A stretch of 64,000 nt of DNA from Hyphomonadaceae bacterium (GCA_016791425.1 JAEUMQ010000020.1:1-64000), one strand, 5' to 3'. Positions 40,517 to 49,919 are shown, counted from the first letter of the stretch. The notes: generated from the letters alone by a model not told the origin. Numbers and translations are program-made.

Positions 40517-41833
40517 TCAGGCCTTGTCGGTCCGCAGTCGAACCGCCGCGATCGCAAGGCCCGCGATGGCCAATGGGATCGCGAACGCCAGCGATATCGC
40601 CACGGGGCCTTGCTGGCTCGCCAGCATGTATCCCCCGATGGCGGGGCCGGTGATCGCGAGCAGCCGGCCGATCCCAGAGGTCCAGCCAAGCGCGGTCGCC
40701 CGCATGTGCGTGGGATAGGCCGCCGCGATGAGCGCATAGAGGCCGCTGATCGCGCCGACCACGAACGCGCCGTATGTCACCGCGAGGAAGATCGCGAGCG
40801 GCGCCGTGAACGGCTGGATCACATAGATCAGCATCGAGACCGCGCCGAGCGCGTAGCAGAGGATGACGGCGCGCTGCAGGCCGATCGCCGGGATGAGCAC
40901 GATCATCGCGAACGGCCAGACGATCGCGCCAAGCGAGGACGTCGCGAACAGCGCCGCTGCTTCCCGCATCTCGAACCCGGAAACGAAATGCCAATAGGTC
41001 GGCGCCCAAGAGGCCACCAGGTTGCCGACCAGCATCATCATGCCGCCCGCCAGCATGAAGAGCAGCGTGTTGGCGAGCCGCCCATCGCTGAAGATCGCAG
41101 CGATGGGAATCTTGCCGGCCGACGGCTCCTTGGTCGTGAAGCGCGCAATTTCGCCGGCTTCGCGCACGATCGGCCGCAGCACCTTGCGCACCTCTTCGAC
41201 CGGCCGCCCCTTCACCACCAGGAACCGCGCCGATTCCGGCAGCAGAAAGAAGAGCAGCGGCAGGAGCGCCAGCGGTGCGATCCCGCCCGCCCAGAACGCC
41301 CCTTGCCAGCCGAAGTTCGCCACCAGCATGGGCGCGATGAGCGAGCCGAGCGCCGCGCCGAGCGCGAAGCACGCATTGAGCAGCACGACCTGTCGCGACC
41401 GAATGCGCAGGGCCGCCATCTCGGCGATCAGGGAGATGATGTTCGGCATGATGCCGCCGAAGAAGAGGAAGGCCGCGAACCGCAGCCCCGCGACCTGCTC
41501 CAGGCTCCGCGCTTGCGTCGTCGCGAGCGTGATGAGTCCGAAGCCGAGCACGCAGAGGAGGATCAGCGGCCTGCGCCCGAACCGGTCCGCCAGCGGCGCG
41601 ATCAGCGTGTAGCCGAGCGCCAGCCCGATCCCTTGCGCGACGAACACGCTGGCGAGCGCAGGCGGCGCCACGCCGAGTCCGGCCGCCAATGCCGGGACGA
41701 TCGATCCCAGCATGTACATGTCGAAGCCCTCGATCGCCATGACGACGCCGCAGAGGAGGAAGATGAGCAGCCGCCAGCTTCCAAACGGGCGATCGAGAAG
41801 ATCCTCGATGTCGGCGGTTCGCTCGGCGCTCAT
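40517..41833 (-). CDS. MFS transporter, AAHS family
   Basis: The 438-residue protein has the AAHS first-helix signature EGFDMYMLGSIVPAL, the loop motif LADRFGRRP and LLPESARFLVVKGRP after helix 6. It should import aromatic acids with protons. It starts 3 bases after the interrupted carotenoid oxygenase gene, so its translation was probably coupled to that gene; the amber codon there may reduce its expression. Confidence 0.85.
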   Translation of the reverse strand: MSAERTADIEDLLDRPFGSWRLLIFLLCGVVMAIEGFDMYMLGSIVPALAAGLGVAPPALASVFVAQGIGLALGYTLIAPLADRFGRRPLILLCVLGFGLITLATTQARSLEQVAGLRFAAFLFFGGIMPNIISLIAEMAALRIRSRQVVLLNACFALGAALGSLIAPMLVANFGWQGAFWAGGIAPLALLPLLFFLLPESARFLVVKGRPVEEVRKVLRPIVREAGEIARFTTKEPSAGKIPIAAIFSDGRLANTLLFMLAGGMMMLVGNLVASWAPTYWHFVSGFEMREAAALFATSSLGAIVWPFAMIVLIPAIGLQRAVILCYALGAVSMLIYVIQPFTAPLAIFLAVTYGAFVVGAISGLYALIAAAYPTHMRATALGWTSGIGRLLAITGPAIGGYMLASQQGPVAISLAFAIPLAIAGLAIAAVRLRTDKA

Positions 41834-41836
41834 CCG

Positions 41837-43219
41837 CTATGCCGCCACGAAGCAGCCGTGGAACGCAGCCGGCTGGTTGAACGGCAGCTTCACGCGGGCG
41901 ATCGGGGGACCCGCGACGTTCATCGCGTCGAGCACGAAGAGCTCGGCGAGGTTCTGCGTGCCGAAGGTCACCAGGCACAGCAGCCACCCCTCGCCCTCCC
42001 GCGCCTCGGGGCCGCGCGGAACGAACACCGGCTCCTGCGCGCCGCCGGGCGCCTCTGGAATGGCGTGCACGGTGCGCACGCCGGTGTCCCAATCGAGCCG
42101 CGCGATGCCGTCGCGCGTCTTCATGTAGCCGTACCGATAGCGGCGCATCTGGAAGCGGTCGTCGCACTTCGGCATTTCGCCGGTCGCCTCGGGGAAGGGC
42201 GCAAGATCGACGCGGTCGTCGTTGCTGTCGAGATGGAAGGTGAGCCGGCTCACCGTGGCGATGGACGGCCCGGTCTCTCGCCCGTCAGTGGTCCTGATGA
42301 AGCGGAAGCCGTTGCCGGGGCTGATGCTGGCGTCGACATGCACCTTCGGCCCCTCGGTGTAGGCGTTCATGATGTGGCCGCTGAAGACGCCCGGCGCCTT
42401 GAACCAGCGCAGGTCCTTCACGCTGCCGCTGCGCGGCATGATCCCCCACATCGAGGGCAGGCTTTCGTCATAGGCGTAGAAATCCCCGCCCGCCTGCACG
42501 CGCCGCAGGTCCACCGTGAGCGGCATGATCGGGAAGATGACGTGTTCGCGCGTCACGGCGAAGTCGTGGCAGACGCCGGGATAGGGCGCTTGGAAGGGCT
42601 CCTAGCGCGAGAGCTTGCCGTCCTTGTCCGCCACGATGAGGGCCATGTCGCCGTCGAAGCGCCGGTCAGCGAAGAGCCCATAGCCCCACCATTCGCCGGT
42701 TTCGGGATCGATCTTCGGGTGCGCGGTCAGGGTCTTGCTCTTCAGCGCGCCGTCGAATGAGAAGGTCGGCAGCGTCTCCAGGGTCTGCGGATCGATCTCA
42801 TGCGGATGGCTGTCCTCGCGGAGGGCGAAGAGCCGCCCATTATGCGCGAACGCCGTTGTGTTGCCGGTGTTGTCCCGATCCTCCCGCGGCGCGGCGGCAA
42901 GATCCGTGTAGGGATTGCGGTAGCGTCCATAGAGCCGGCGCCGCGCTTTGCGTTCCGCCAGGAGGCGCGCCGTCTTCACATAGCGGCAACGGAAATCTAC
43001 GTGCCCGTCCTCGAAACGGAACATCGAAACCATGCCGTCGCCATTGATGATGAAGTCGCCGTCGAGCGTCGGATATTGTGTGTCCGGCCCGCAGCGATAG
43101 AGGCTGCCGTTGAGGCCCTTCGGAATCTCCCCGATCACCTCGCAATCATGGACGTCCGCCTCGAAGCGATAGGGCTTCTGCGTTCCGTAGAAGCTTTCAA
43201 GGTCGTGGAACGGTTCCAT
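41837..43219 (-). pseudogene. Carotenoid/lignostilbene-type oxygenase interrupted by an in-frame TAG
   Basis: Two adjacent frames, 42602-43219 (205 codons) and 41837-42556 (239 codons), are parts of one gene in the same reading frame. A single TAG at 42604-42602 interrupts it. Reading through gives about 460 residues, close to the 484-residue paralogue at 46120. All four iron-binding histidines survive: LTAHPKIDP in part one; CHDFAVT, GHIMNAY and AAFHGCFV after the stop. At the stop position the paralogue has glutamate, so one G-to-T change of GAG would explain it. No frameshift is needed. It may be a recent pseudogene, a sequencing error, or read-through or suppression. Confidence 0.85.
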
Positions 43220-43224
43220 GGCGG

Positions 43225-44097
43225 TTATCCGAACTTTCGAATGAAGGCGGCGATTTCCTCCGCCAGCGGATCGCCGGGCGTCCCGATGCCGAGCGCCGCG
43301 CTCATGTGATTGCCGTCCGGCAGATAGAGCATCCGCGGCAGCGAGCCCTTCGCTTCAAACCAATCCTGAACCAGAAGCGCGGCCTGGTTCTGGAAGGGCG
43401 GACCATCGTATTCCGCGACCGTGAAGAGCAGCGGGATCGAGCTCTCGATCAGTCCGCGGAGCGATGATTGCTCTGCGAAGCGGCTGGCGTCCATGCCGTA
43501 ATACGCGTTCTCGAACTTGGAATGCTGCGCGCGCACGACATCGTAAAAGCCTGAGAGCATGATCGCGCCGGCGATCGGCGGCCCCGCGCCGTGCAGCCGC
43601 GGCATGGCGACATAGCTCGCCACATGCGCGGCGCCGGCCGATTGCCCGCAAACGAAGATGCGCCCCGGATCGCCGCCATGACGCCCGACATTCGCGCGAA
43701 GCCAATCGACCGCCGCGGCGAGGTCCTCGGCGCCCGCCGGCCACGGATGATCCGGCGCCAGGCGGTACGTCATGGTCGCGCCGACGAAGCCCTCAGCGGC
43801 CGCCCAGGCGCCGATATTGTTGTAGAAGGGCGCGCCTTCGCCGCCTTTGTCGCCTTGCACGAAGCCGCCGCCGTGCACGTAGAGCAGCACCGGCGCGCCG
43901 TTCGCCGCGTCGGCCGGCGCGAAAAGATCGAGCTTATGCCGCGCGTGCGCGCCATAAGCGATGTCGCGCTCGACCCGCGCCCCCACCGCGGCGGGCTTGA
44001 GCGCCTTGGGCGCGTACATCCCGATCGTCTCGCTGAACATCTCCGGTGAGAGCGCCGCGCCGATGGCGCGCACGCGCCGGCGAAGATCATCGCTCAT
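43225..44097 (-). CDS. Alpha/beta hydrolase, esterase/lipase (HSL-like)
   Basis: The 290-residue protein has the oxyanion motif YVHGGGFVQGD, the nucleophile GQSAGAAH, an aspartate region VAEYDGPP and the histidine in DGNHMSA. That is the full triad of HSL-type carboxylesterases. It would hydrolyse an ester, such as a feruloyl or acetyl ester, in the cytoplasm. The ATG has a strong GGGAGGAAGG site. It is the first gene after an 80-base gap with a partial copy of the ATTGATNNCTCAA motif, and it leads into the interrupted oxygenase and MFS genes. Confidence 0.85.
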   Translation of the reverse strand: MSDDLRRRVRAIGAALSPEMFSETIGMYAPKALKPAAVGARVERDIAYGAHARHKLDLFAPADAANGAPVLLYVHGGGFVQGDKGGEGAPFYNNIGAWAAAEGFVGATMTYRLAPDHPWPAGAEDLAAAVDWLRANVGRHGGDPGRIFVCGQSAGAAHVASYVAMPRLHGAGPPIAGAIMLSGFYDVVRAQHSKFENAYYGMDASRFAEQSSLRGLIESSIPLLFTVAEYDGPPFQNQAALLVQDWFEAKGSLPRMLYLPDGNHMSAALGIGTPGDPLAEEIAAFIRKFG

Positions 44098-44148
44098 CCT
44101 TCCTCCCGGGCGCTTCTGGTCCTTGGCGCCGACAAACCAGATAATCGA

Positions 44149-44159
44149 TGAGAGATCAA
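44149..44159. promoter_or_regulatory. Partial MarR-type motif before esterase gene
   Basis: On the minus strand TTGATCTCTCA matches all nine fixed inner bases of the ATTGATNNCTCAA motif seen at 49081, 58115 and 58843, and misses the first and last base. It sits about 50 bases upstream of the esterase ATG. Confidence 0.4.
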
Positions 44160-44177
44160 CGATCGCATGGCGCGCCG

Positions 44178-44597
44178 TCAGGGCGCCGGATCGCGCCGCC
44201 GCCGTTCGCGCCGAAAGACGGCGGCGCGGATGCGGGAATAGAGATCCCCATTGAGCTCGTAGAACGCAAAACTGTTGAGGTAGAGCCGGTCGCCGCGCGC
44301 CATTGGGCCGGAAGCGAAATCCGGCGCATCGCGCAGCGCCAGGAATTCCGACTGGATCTCCGCGGCCAGCGTCGCGCCGTCCACGAAGGCGTCGAGCACC
44401 TCGATCTGCCGCGTCGTGGCGTCGTTGACGTTGCGATAGAAATCGACGATCGCCTGGCGCCCGCGCATTTCCGTCCCGTTCCCGATCACGAGCACGACGT
44501 CCGGATCGTAGAACGAGACGAGTTCATCGTAATCATGCCTGTTGAAGGCGGCGATATAGGCGCGATAGCGCGCGACGGTCTTGGCGGGGTCAGCCAC
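44178..44597 (-). CDS. SnoaL/NTF2-like protein
   Basis: The long frame extends to 44996, but the part before GTG 44597 is a shadow of the next gene. The GTG start (MADPAKTVARYRAYIAAFN) gives 139 residues of a single NTF2-like domain: YIAAFNRHDYDELVSFYDPDVVLVIG at the start, RGRQAIVDFYRN, and LRDAPDFASGPMARGDRLYLNSFAFYEL. The start overlaps the stop of the upstream gene by 8 bases, so the two NTF2-like proteins are coupled. They are similar, and with the pair at 49095-50332 form four related members in one array. No signal peptide. Confidence 0.78.
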   Translation of the reverse strand: MADPAKTVARYRAYIAAFNRHDYDELVSFYDPDVVLVIGNGTEMRGRQAIVDFYRNVNDATTRQIEVLDAFVDGATLAAEIQSEFLALRDAPDFASGPMARGDRLYLNSFAFYELNGDLYSRIRAAVFRRERRRRDPAP

Positions 44598-45075
44598 GGG
44601 AGGGCCTGTTCGGCAGCGGCGAGAAACGCGCAGAGCGGATGCGCGTGAAGCGCCCATCGGCGAGGTGATAGAAGGCGAAGTTGATGCTTTGCCGCTGCTC
44701 CCCGCGCGTGAAGGGCCCGGTGGGGAAATCCGGCCAGTCCTCGCGCGCAACCAGCGTCGTCCGGATTTCCGCCATGAAGCGGGTTGGCCCGCCGCCGACA
44801 AAGGAGAGCACATCCACGCGCTCGTCGATCCGCGCATGCACGCCGCGATAGAACGCAACGATCGCCTCCGCTCCTTGTAGTGTCGCGGCCTGGCCGAAGA
44901 ACTGAACGTCTGGCGCGTAATAGGCCGAGAAGCGCGGATAATCGCGCGCGTTGAACGCCGCGACATAGGCCTCGTACCACGCTCGTGTGCCGACATTCAT
45001 CCGCGCCTCCGCAAGTGATGGAAGCGCGAGCGCCGCGCCGGCGCCGGCCATCAAAGTGCGCCGGTCCGTCTTCAT
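44590..45075 (-). CDS. Exported SnoaL/NTF2-like protein with Tat-type signal
   Basis: The 161-residue protein starts MKTDRRTLMAGAGAALALPSL, a twin-arginine-like signal. One NTF2-like domain follows (YVAAFNARDYPRFSAYYAPDVQFFG, LQGAEAIVAFYRGV, WPDFPTGPFTRGEQRQ). It is the exported version of the next protein in the operon (44178). Its start overlaps the end of the LigW-like gene by four bases. Such cofactor-free folds can act as lyases or dehydratases. A signal peptide raises the possibility that dimer processing begins in the periplasm. Confidence 0.78.
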   Translation of the reverse strand: MKTDRRTLMAGAGAALALPSLAEARMNVGTRAWYEAYVAAFNARDYPRFSAYYAPDVQFFGQAATLQGAEAIVAFYRGVHARIDERVDVLSFVGGGPTRFMAEIRTTLVAREDWPDFPTGPFTRGEQRQSINFAFYHLADGRFTRIRSARFSPLPNRPSRG

Positions 45076-46109
45076 GCCGGCGCAATGCGGAAGATGCGTT
45101 CCGCGTTCTTGTGATAGAGTTTGGCTTTGGTTTCCTCCTCGAGCGGCGCCGAGTCCATGAACTCGATGGCCGGCTTCTGCGGCTGGTAGGGATAGTCGAT
45201 CGCCCAGAGCACATTGTCAGGCCCAAGCTTCTTCACCGCATAATCGAGCGCAAGGTGATCCTCCACGCCGCTCGTGGTGATCACGAAATTGCGCTGGAAA
45301 TATTCCGCCATCGAAAGCTTGGTCTTCGGCGCTCGTCCGCCCGCCTGCGCGCGGGTGTTCATGAAATCGAGCCGCCAGAGCCAGAACGGGATCGCCTCGC
45401 CCATGTGCCCGAGGCAGATCGTCAGCTTCGGAAAGCGGTCGAAGAGCCCAGAACACATCATCCGCACCGCGTGCGTGCCGGTCTCCATCCCATAGCCCCA
45501 CATGGCCGAGTCCATGCCGTAGTCCTGCAGCGGCCCCTTGAAGCCGTACGACGCCGCGCGCGGATGGATGTAGATGCACGCCCCGAGCGCCTCGGCCGCT
45601 TCCAGCGCCGGCCAGTATTTCGGGTCGTCGAGATATTCGTCATTGGTGTGGCTGTTGAGGATGAAGCCGTTGAGCTTCAGCTTCTCGATCGCGCGCTCCA
45701 TCTCCTTCGCGGCGCGCTTGGGCGATTGCGGGGCGAACGTCGCCAGCCCCGCGAACCGCGTCGGATGGCGTCTGCAGATCTCGGCGAGCCTGTCGTTGGC
45801 GAGCGCGGCAAGCTCGGTGGCCGTGTCCGCGTCGAACATCTGTACGCCCGGCGCGGTCAGCGAGAGGAGGTGCATATCGACGCCAAGCTTGTCCATTTCC
45901 TTCAGGCGCCGATCCTCCACGTCGAGCAAACCGGACAGGAAGTCGAGCGCGTCGTAGCCTTCGCCGGGTTTCAGCGGATCGTAGATGCCTTTGACGAGGT
46001 TCTTGTCGAGGCTTTGGCTCGGCGAACGCGCGACCTCTCTGAGCGCCGCGGCGACTTCCGGAATCGAGAACGCCTCTTCGGTCGCGATCTTGCGGAGCTT
46101 GGACGCCAT
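45072..46109 (-). CDS. LigW/gamma-resorcylate-decarboxylase-like amidohydrolase
   Basis: The 345-residue protein shares with the LigW at 50351 the N-terminal KIATEEAF (E12), the metal histidines in IYIHPRA (H182) and LGHMGEA (H235), and the aspartate in AIDYPYQ (D305). It belongs to the non-oxidative aromatic acid decarboxylases of the amidohydrolase superfamily. It differs enough from the LigW copy to act on another carboxylated phenol. It lies between the carotenoid oxygenase and two NTF2-like genes in a coupled operon. A strong AGGGAGG precedes the ATG. Confidence 0.82.
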   Translation of the reverse strand: MASKLRKIATEEAFSIPEVAAALREVARSPSQSLDKNLVKGIYDPLKPGEGYDALDFLSGLLDVEDRRLKEMDKLGVDMHLLSLTAPGVQMFDADTATELAALANDRLAEICRRHPTRFAGLATFAPQSPKRAAKEMERAIEKLKLNGFILNSHTNDEYLDDPKYWPALEAAEALGACIYIHPRAASYGFKGPLQDYGMDSAMWGYGMETGTHAVRMMCSGLFDRFPKLTICLGHMGEAIPFWLWRLDFMNTRAQAGGRAPKTKLSMAEYFQRNFVITTSGVEDHLALDYAVKKLGPDNVLWAIDYPYQPQKPAIEFMDSAPLEEETKAKLYHKNAERIFRIAPA

Positions 46110-46119
46110 GGCCGCCTCC

Positions 46120-47574
46120 CTATGCTGCGCTGAGCTTGTAGGGATACACTCCCGTCTTCAGCGTGTCTTCCGGAACCCATGTGCCGTGGAAGGTGGAGCG
46201 CACGCGCACCGGAAGCTTCACCGTCGCGACGGGCCCCGCCGCAAGGTTCAGCGCGTCGAGCACCACAAGATCGCTCCGGTTCTTCGCCACGCGCGACACC
46301 GGAACGATGAGCCACCCGTCGCCTTCAGGCGCATCCGGCGTGCGCGGAACGAACTGGCATTCCTGCACGGAATCCCCGGGCCCGGGCGTGTAGACGTCGA
46401 GCGCGCCCGTTTTCATGTCGATGCGCGCCGTCGCGCTCGAGCCGTCCTGGGCGCGATAGGCGATCATGTAGCCCTGGCCATAAGGGCGTCCTTGGTATCG
46501 ATCGTCCGTGCGCGGCATTTCCGAGGGGACCTGGCAGAGTTTGCTCTTCTCGAAGCCCTCGTCGTTGCGGTCGAGGTCCATACTGATCCGCGTGAGAAAG
46601 GGCGGCACGGGCGGCGTCTCCTCGCCCTTCGGCGTCGTGAAGAACGGGAAGCAATTGCCTTCATAGAGGCAGAGGTCGAGATGCACCTTCGATCCGTCGC
46701 GATAGGCGTTCATCATGTGCCCGGCGCTGGTGGCGGCGCCCTTGAACCAGCGGATGCCGGAGGCGTCGCCGTTGCGCGGCACGAGCGCGATGTGCGTCGC
46801 CTTGTCCGGGTTCCACTGGTAGAACGCCCCGCCCTTCTTCACCGCCTCCATGTCGGTGATGAGCGGAAAGAACGGGAAGACGATCCATTCGTCGGTAATC
46901 GCGAAATCGTGGACGCACGCCGCATAGGGCATGTCGAACCAGAGTTCCTTCACCTTCCGGCCGTCCTTGTCGAAGAGATAGAAGACGCAATCGGTCGTGC
47001 CGTCGCCGCGCGCCTGGTAAGAGAAGGCGAAGAGCTCGTTGGTGACCGGATCGACCTTCGGATGCGCGGTGAAGCGCGTCGATGTGATCTGCCCGTTCAT
47101 GTCGGTCTTGCCGATGGTGTCGAGCGTATCAGGATTGAGCTCGTAGGGGAGGTCGTCCTCCTTGAGCGCATAGAGCCGCCCCGCATGGAACATCGCCGTC
47201 GTGTTCGCGGTGCCGTTGTGCAGGCCTGCGGCGGAGGGATCGTTGGTGAACGTGTTGCGATAGCGCCCGAAGAGTCCGCGGCGCGCCTTCGCCTGCGCGA
47301 GATACCGCTCCGTGTGCACCCAGCGGCATCTGTAATCCACCTGTCCGTCATGGAAGCGGAACATGTGGAACATGCCTTCGCCGTCGATGAAGATGTCGTC
47401 GGTTCGCCCCGAGGGGTACTGGCGATCTGCGCCATTGCGATAGAGCGTGCCGTTGAGGCCCTTGGGAATCTCGCCCTGGATCACCTCCAGCGCATCGATC
47501 GTGCACTCGGTGCGCATCGGCTCGCCCCAGCCGGCATAGAGTTGAATTTCGGGGAAGCGGATCGGTTGAGACAT
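46120..47574 (-). CDS. Carotenoid-cleavage-oxygenase family protein, probable lignostilbene-type dioxygenase
   Basis: The 484-residue protein is a complete seven-bladed carotenoid oxygenase. The four iron histidines are in RFTAHPKVDP, CVHDFAIT, AGHMMNAY and STFHGTWV. Bacterial members near aromatic genes cleave the central double bond of stilbenes such as lignostilbene, giving two aldehydes with O2. The aldehyde dehydrogenase 4 bases upstream would oxidise these, and LigW/LigW-like enzymes would decarboxylate resulting acids. It lacks a signal peptide. Apocarotenoid cleavage is the less likely alternative. The paralogue at 41837 is interrupted. Confidence 0.85.
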   Translation of the reverse strand: MSQPIRFPEIQLYAGWGEPMRTECTIDALEVIQGEIPKGLNGTLYRNGADRQYPSGRTDDIFIDGEGMFHMFRFHDGQVDYRCRWVHTERYLAQAKARRGLFGRYRNTFTNDPSAAGLHNGTANTTAMFHAGRLYALKEDDLPYELNPDTLDTIGKTDMNGQITSTRFTAHPKVDPVTNELFAFSYQARGDGTTDCVFYLFDKDGRKVKELWFDMPYAACVHDFAITDEWIVFPFFPLITDMEAVKKGGAFYQWNPDKATHIALVPRNGDASGIRWFKGAATSAGHMMNAYRDGSKVHLDLCLYEGNCFPFFTTPKGEETPPVPPFLTRISMDLDRNDEGFEKSKLCQVPSEMPRTDDRYQGRPYGQGYMIAYRAQDGSSATARIDMKTGALDVYTPGPGDSVQECQFVPRTPDAPEGDGWLIVPVSRVAKNRSDLVVLDALNLAAGPVATVKLPVRVRSTFHGTWVPEDTLKTGVYPYKLSAA

Positions 47575-47578
47575 CGCC

Positions 47579-49036
47579 TTACGCTCCGGGCTTTCCGAGG
47601 TGATGGTCGTTGAGGATGTTGGCGGGCTCGCCGTTCTGGGTCATGAGCGCCTTGCGCCGGACGAAGCGGAGGATCGAATCCGGTCCCGTGCGCGATCCGC
47701 CCAGCCCCGAGAACCCGAAGCTGTTTGTCCCGATCGTGCGGTTCTTCGCGAAGGTGAGGAACGTGTCCTGCAGGAACACCGAGCCCGCGTTCACTTGCCG
47801 CGCGATCGCCAGCGCCTCCGCCTCGTCGCCAGCGATCACCGAAGCGGTCAGCCCGAACGTGGTGTCGTTCGCGAGCGCGATCGCTTCGTCGGTCGTCGCA
47901 TAGCGCATCACCGGCACGATCGGCCCGAAGGTCTCCTCGCGCATCAGGATCATGTCGTGCGTCACGTCCGTCACCACCGTCGGTCGCATATAGAGGCCGC
48001 CGCCGATAGTCTCGACCTGGCCGCCAGTCAGGATCTTTGCGCCCTTGGAAACCGCGTCGGCCAAATGCCGCTGCACGATCCCGGCCTGCGGCGCGAACGT
48101 GAAGGGATGCAGATGCCCGGCGCGCGGATCGTCGCTGTTCACGCGCACGTCGCCAGCCTTCTTCACCAGCATCTCGACGAAGGCGTCGTGAATCTTTGCA
48201 TCGACATAGACGCGCTCGACCGAAAAGCACACTTGCCCCGTCGCGTGCACCGCGCCCCGCAGGACGGCCGTCGTCGCACGGTCGAGATCGGCGCTGGCGG
48301 TCACGATGGCAGGGTCCTTGCCGCCGAGTTCGAGGAAGCAGGGGATGAGCCGTTCCGCGCACGCGATCGCGACCTTCCGGCCGGTCGCCACGCTGCCGGT
48401 GAAGCAGAGGAGATCGGATTGCGCGATGAGCTCCTGGCCGGTCTTCCCGTCGCCCATGACGTAATCGAACACGCCCGCCAGCTCAGGTACTTCCGCGACG
48501 CTTTCGAAGAGCGGCGCGATGAACCGAGGAGTTATTTCCGAGGGCTTCAACAGAACCGCCGAGCCCGCGAAAAGCGCCGGGATTGCGTCCAGCAGCGCCA
48601 GCATCATCGGCGCGTTCCACGGCGAGATGACCCCGACGAGCGGGTAGGGAACGAGCTGCGATCGCACATGCACGCTCGCCATCGCCTTCGACGGCGCATC
48701 ATAAGCGAGCCGCGCGAGGGACGCTTCGGCGTCCTCGATCCAGCCGCCGATATTCCCCATTGTGATGAAGCCCTGCAGATAGGACGTGTGGCACCCGCCA
48801 GTGTCTGCAGCATCCGCCTCGGCAAGGGCCGCGGCCTTCATCTTCACCGCGCCGAGCCAGCGCGCCATCACGCCGATGCGCGCGCCCATCGGCATCGCGG
48901 CCCAGGCCGCTTGATTTGCGCGCAGGCGCGCCGCTTTCGCAGCGACCTCCGCCGACGGCGTGACCGCCAGATTGAAATCGATGGCGCCCGTGCGGGGATT
49001 GCGCACCGGAATCGACCGCATCTCACCGTCGTCCAT
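47579..49036 (-). CDS. Aldehyde dehydrogenase (NAD(P)+)
   Basis: The 485-residue protein has the ALDH active-site glutamate in FLELGGKDPA and the nucleophilic cysteine in HATGQVCFSVER, with the C-terminal FGFSGLGGSRTGPDS. It is a full-length member of the superfamily. It begins a unit with the carotenoid oxygenase and would oxidise its aldehyde products (vanillin-like compounds). The gap before it has a MarR-type motif, giving it its own control within the longer array. Confidence 0.9.
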   Translation of the reverse strand: MDDGEMRSIPVRNPRTGAIDFNLAVTPSAEVAAKAARLRANQAAWAAMPMGARIGVMARWLGAVKMKAAALAEADAADTGGCHTSYLQGFITMGNIGGWIEDAEASLARLAYDAPSKAMASVHVRSQLVPYPLVGVISPWNAPMMLALLDAIPALFAGSAVLLKPSEITPRFIAPLFESVAEVPELAGVFDYVMGDGKTGQELIAQSDLLCFTGSVATGRKVAIACAERLIPCFLELGGKDPAIVTASADLDRATTAVLRGAVHATGQVCFSVERVYVDAKIHDAFVEMLVKKAGDVRVNSDDPRAGHLHPFTFAPQAGIVQRHLADAVSKGAKILTGGQVETIGGGLYMRPTVVTDVTHDMILMREETFGPIVPVMRYATTDEAIALANDTTFGLTASVIAGDEAEALAIARQVNAGSVFLQDTFLTFAKNRTIGTNSFGFSGLGGSRTGPDSILRFVRRKALMTQNGEPANILNDHHLGKPGA

Positions 49037-49080
49037 GTAAGCTCACCAGAGGCGTCCATCTCGGTCCGCCGACGAGATCA

Positions 49081-49092
49081 TTGATCACTCAA
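49081..49092. promoter_or_regulatory. MarR-type operator before aldehyde dehydrogenase
   Basis: ATTGATCACTCAATG contains TTGA-N4-TCAA. ATTGATNNCTCAA is shared with 58115 and 58843. It lies between the NTF2-like stop at 49095 and the aldehyde dehydrogenase start at 49036, so an internal promoter is likely. Confidence 0.65.
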
Positions 49093-49094
49093 TG

Positions 49095-49919
49095 TTATCG
49101 GGGGCGTGATTCCGGCACAACCTTCTCCATCGGTCCCGCGCGTGCGACATGAATGCGGCTGATGAGGCCCCCGCGCAGCGTGTAGTGCACGAAGGTCTGC
49201 CCGCGCACCTGCTCGCCTTTCTTTAGGGGCATGACGGGAAAGTCGGGCGCATCCGCGATCGCGGTGAAGCAGGTGGTGGAATCCAGCGAGATGGCGTCGT
49301 CGTTCGCCATGGCGGCGTGGATGATCTGGCCCTCGCGCACTTGCCGGAAGAGCTTGGAATAGAAGTTCGCGATGCCTTGCTTGCCCTCGATCGTCCCGAT
49401 GGAGGCAAGCTGGAGCACGACGTCATCGGTGTAGAAGCTGGTGAAGCGCTCGCAATCGCCATTGCTGAACGCGGCGATGTAGGCGTGGAACGCAGCGAGC
49501 TGGCTCGGATGCGCTCCGAGGCGCGGCAGCTTGGTCACCTGGTATTCCGGCGGCCAGGTCGCGGAATTGAGGCGCGCGACTTTGCCGTCGCGCAGATAAT
49601 ACGTGACGAAGAACTTCACCGTGATGAGATCGCCCGGCCGCATGTGGCCAAATGGGAAGTCGGGTCGCTCCTTCGTCGCATGGAAGTCCATATCGACCTC
49701 GACGAAGAGGTGGTCCTTCTCCTGGATGACGAGCTGCGGACGCATCACCTCGCGCACGCCCTCATGCGCCCAGGCGAGGAAGTCCTTCAGCGCCTTGCGG
49801 CCCTTGAGCGCGCGCGTCGTGGCGACGAACTCGCAATCTTCGTGGAAGAAGGCATCGAGCAGCGCAGCGTCGTCGCCGGAATTGAACAGCCGCTCGTACG
49901 CGCCATAATCCATGGTCAC
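49095..49919 (-). CDS. Two-domain SnoaL/NTF2-like protein
   Basis: The 274-residue protein has two NTF2-like domains (about 1-130 and 135-274). Each has the start pattern of a helix plus FYTDDVVLQ-type strand, then a basic GEQ or GDL turn (FGHMRPGDLITVKFFVTYYL and MPLKKGEQVRGQTFVHYTL). No signal peptide is present. Its start codon overlaps the stop of the single-domain NTF2-like gene at 49916 by four bases. It is part of the LigW-containing unit. In sphingomonads NTF2-like enzymes remove formaldehyde from lignin dimers; a similar lyase role is a working hypothesis. Confidence 0.78.
   Translation of the reverse strand: MTMDYGAYERLFNSGDDAALLDAFFHEDCEFVATTRALKGRKALKDFLAWAHEGVREVMRPQLVIQEKDHLFVEVDMDFHATKERPDFPFGHMRPGDLITVKFFVTYYLRDGKVARLNSATWPPEYQVTKLPRLGAHPSQLAAFHAYIAAFSNGDCERFTSFYTDDVVLQLASIGTIEGKQGIANFYSKLFRQVREGQIIHAAMANDDAISLDSTTCFTAIADAPDFPVMPLKKGEQVRGQTFVHYTLRGGLISRIHVARAGPMEKVVPESRPR

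Noticed and set aside
40473..42167. 564-codon minus-strand frame overlapping the AAHS carrier
   Set aside because: Different frame from the carrier, no motifs, Arg-rich.
42557..42604. Frameshift as the cause of the split carotenoid oxygenase
   Set aside because: The two halves are in the same frame (start positions differ by 663, a multiple of three) and align without a gap; only a stop codon separates them.
40610..42760. 716-codon plus-strand frame over MFS and oxygenase genes
   Set aside because: Composition is Arg/Asp/Glu/His-rich shadow; the opposite strand has the real genes.
46120..47574. True carotenoid metabolism (carotenoid cleavage linked to pigment synthesis)
   Set aside because: No crt genes are nearby; neighbours are aldehyde dehydrogenases, LigW-type decarboxylases and NTF2-like proteins, which fit stilbene cleavage better.
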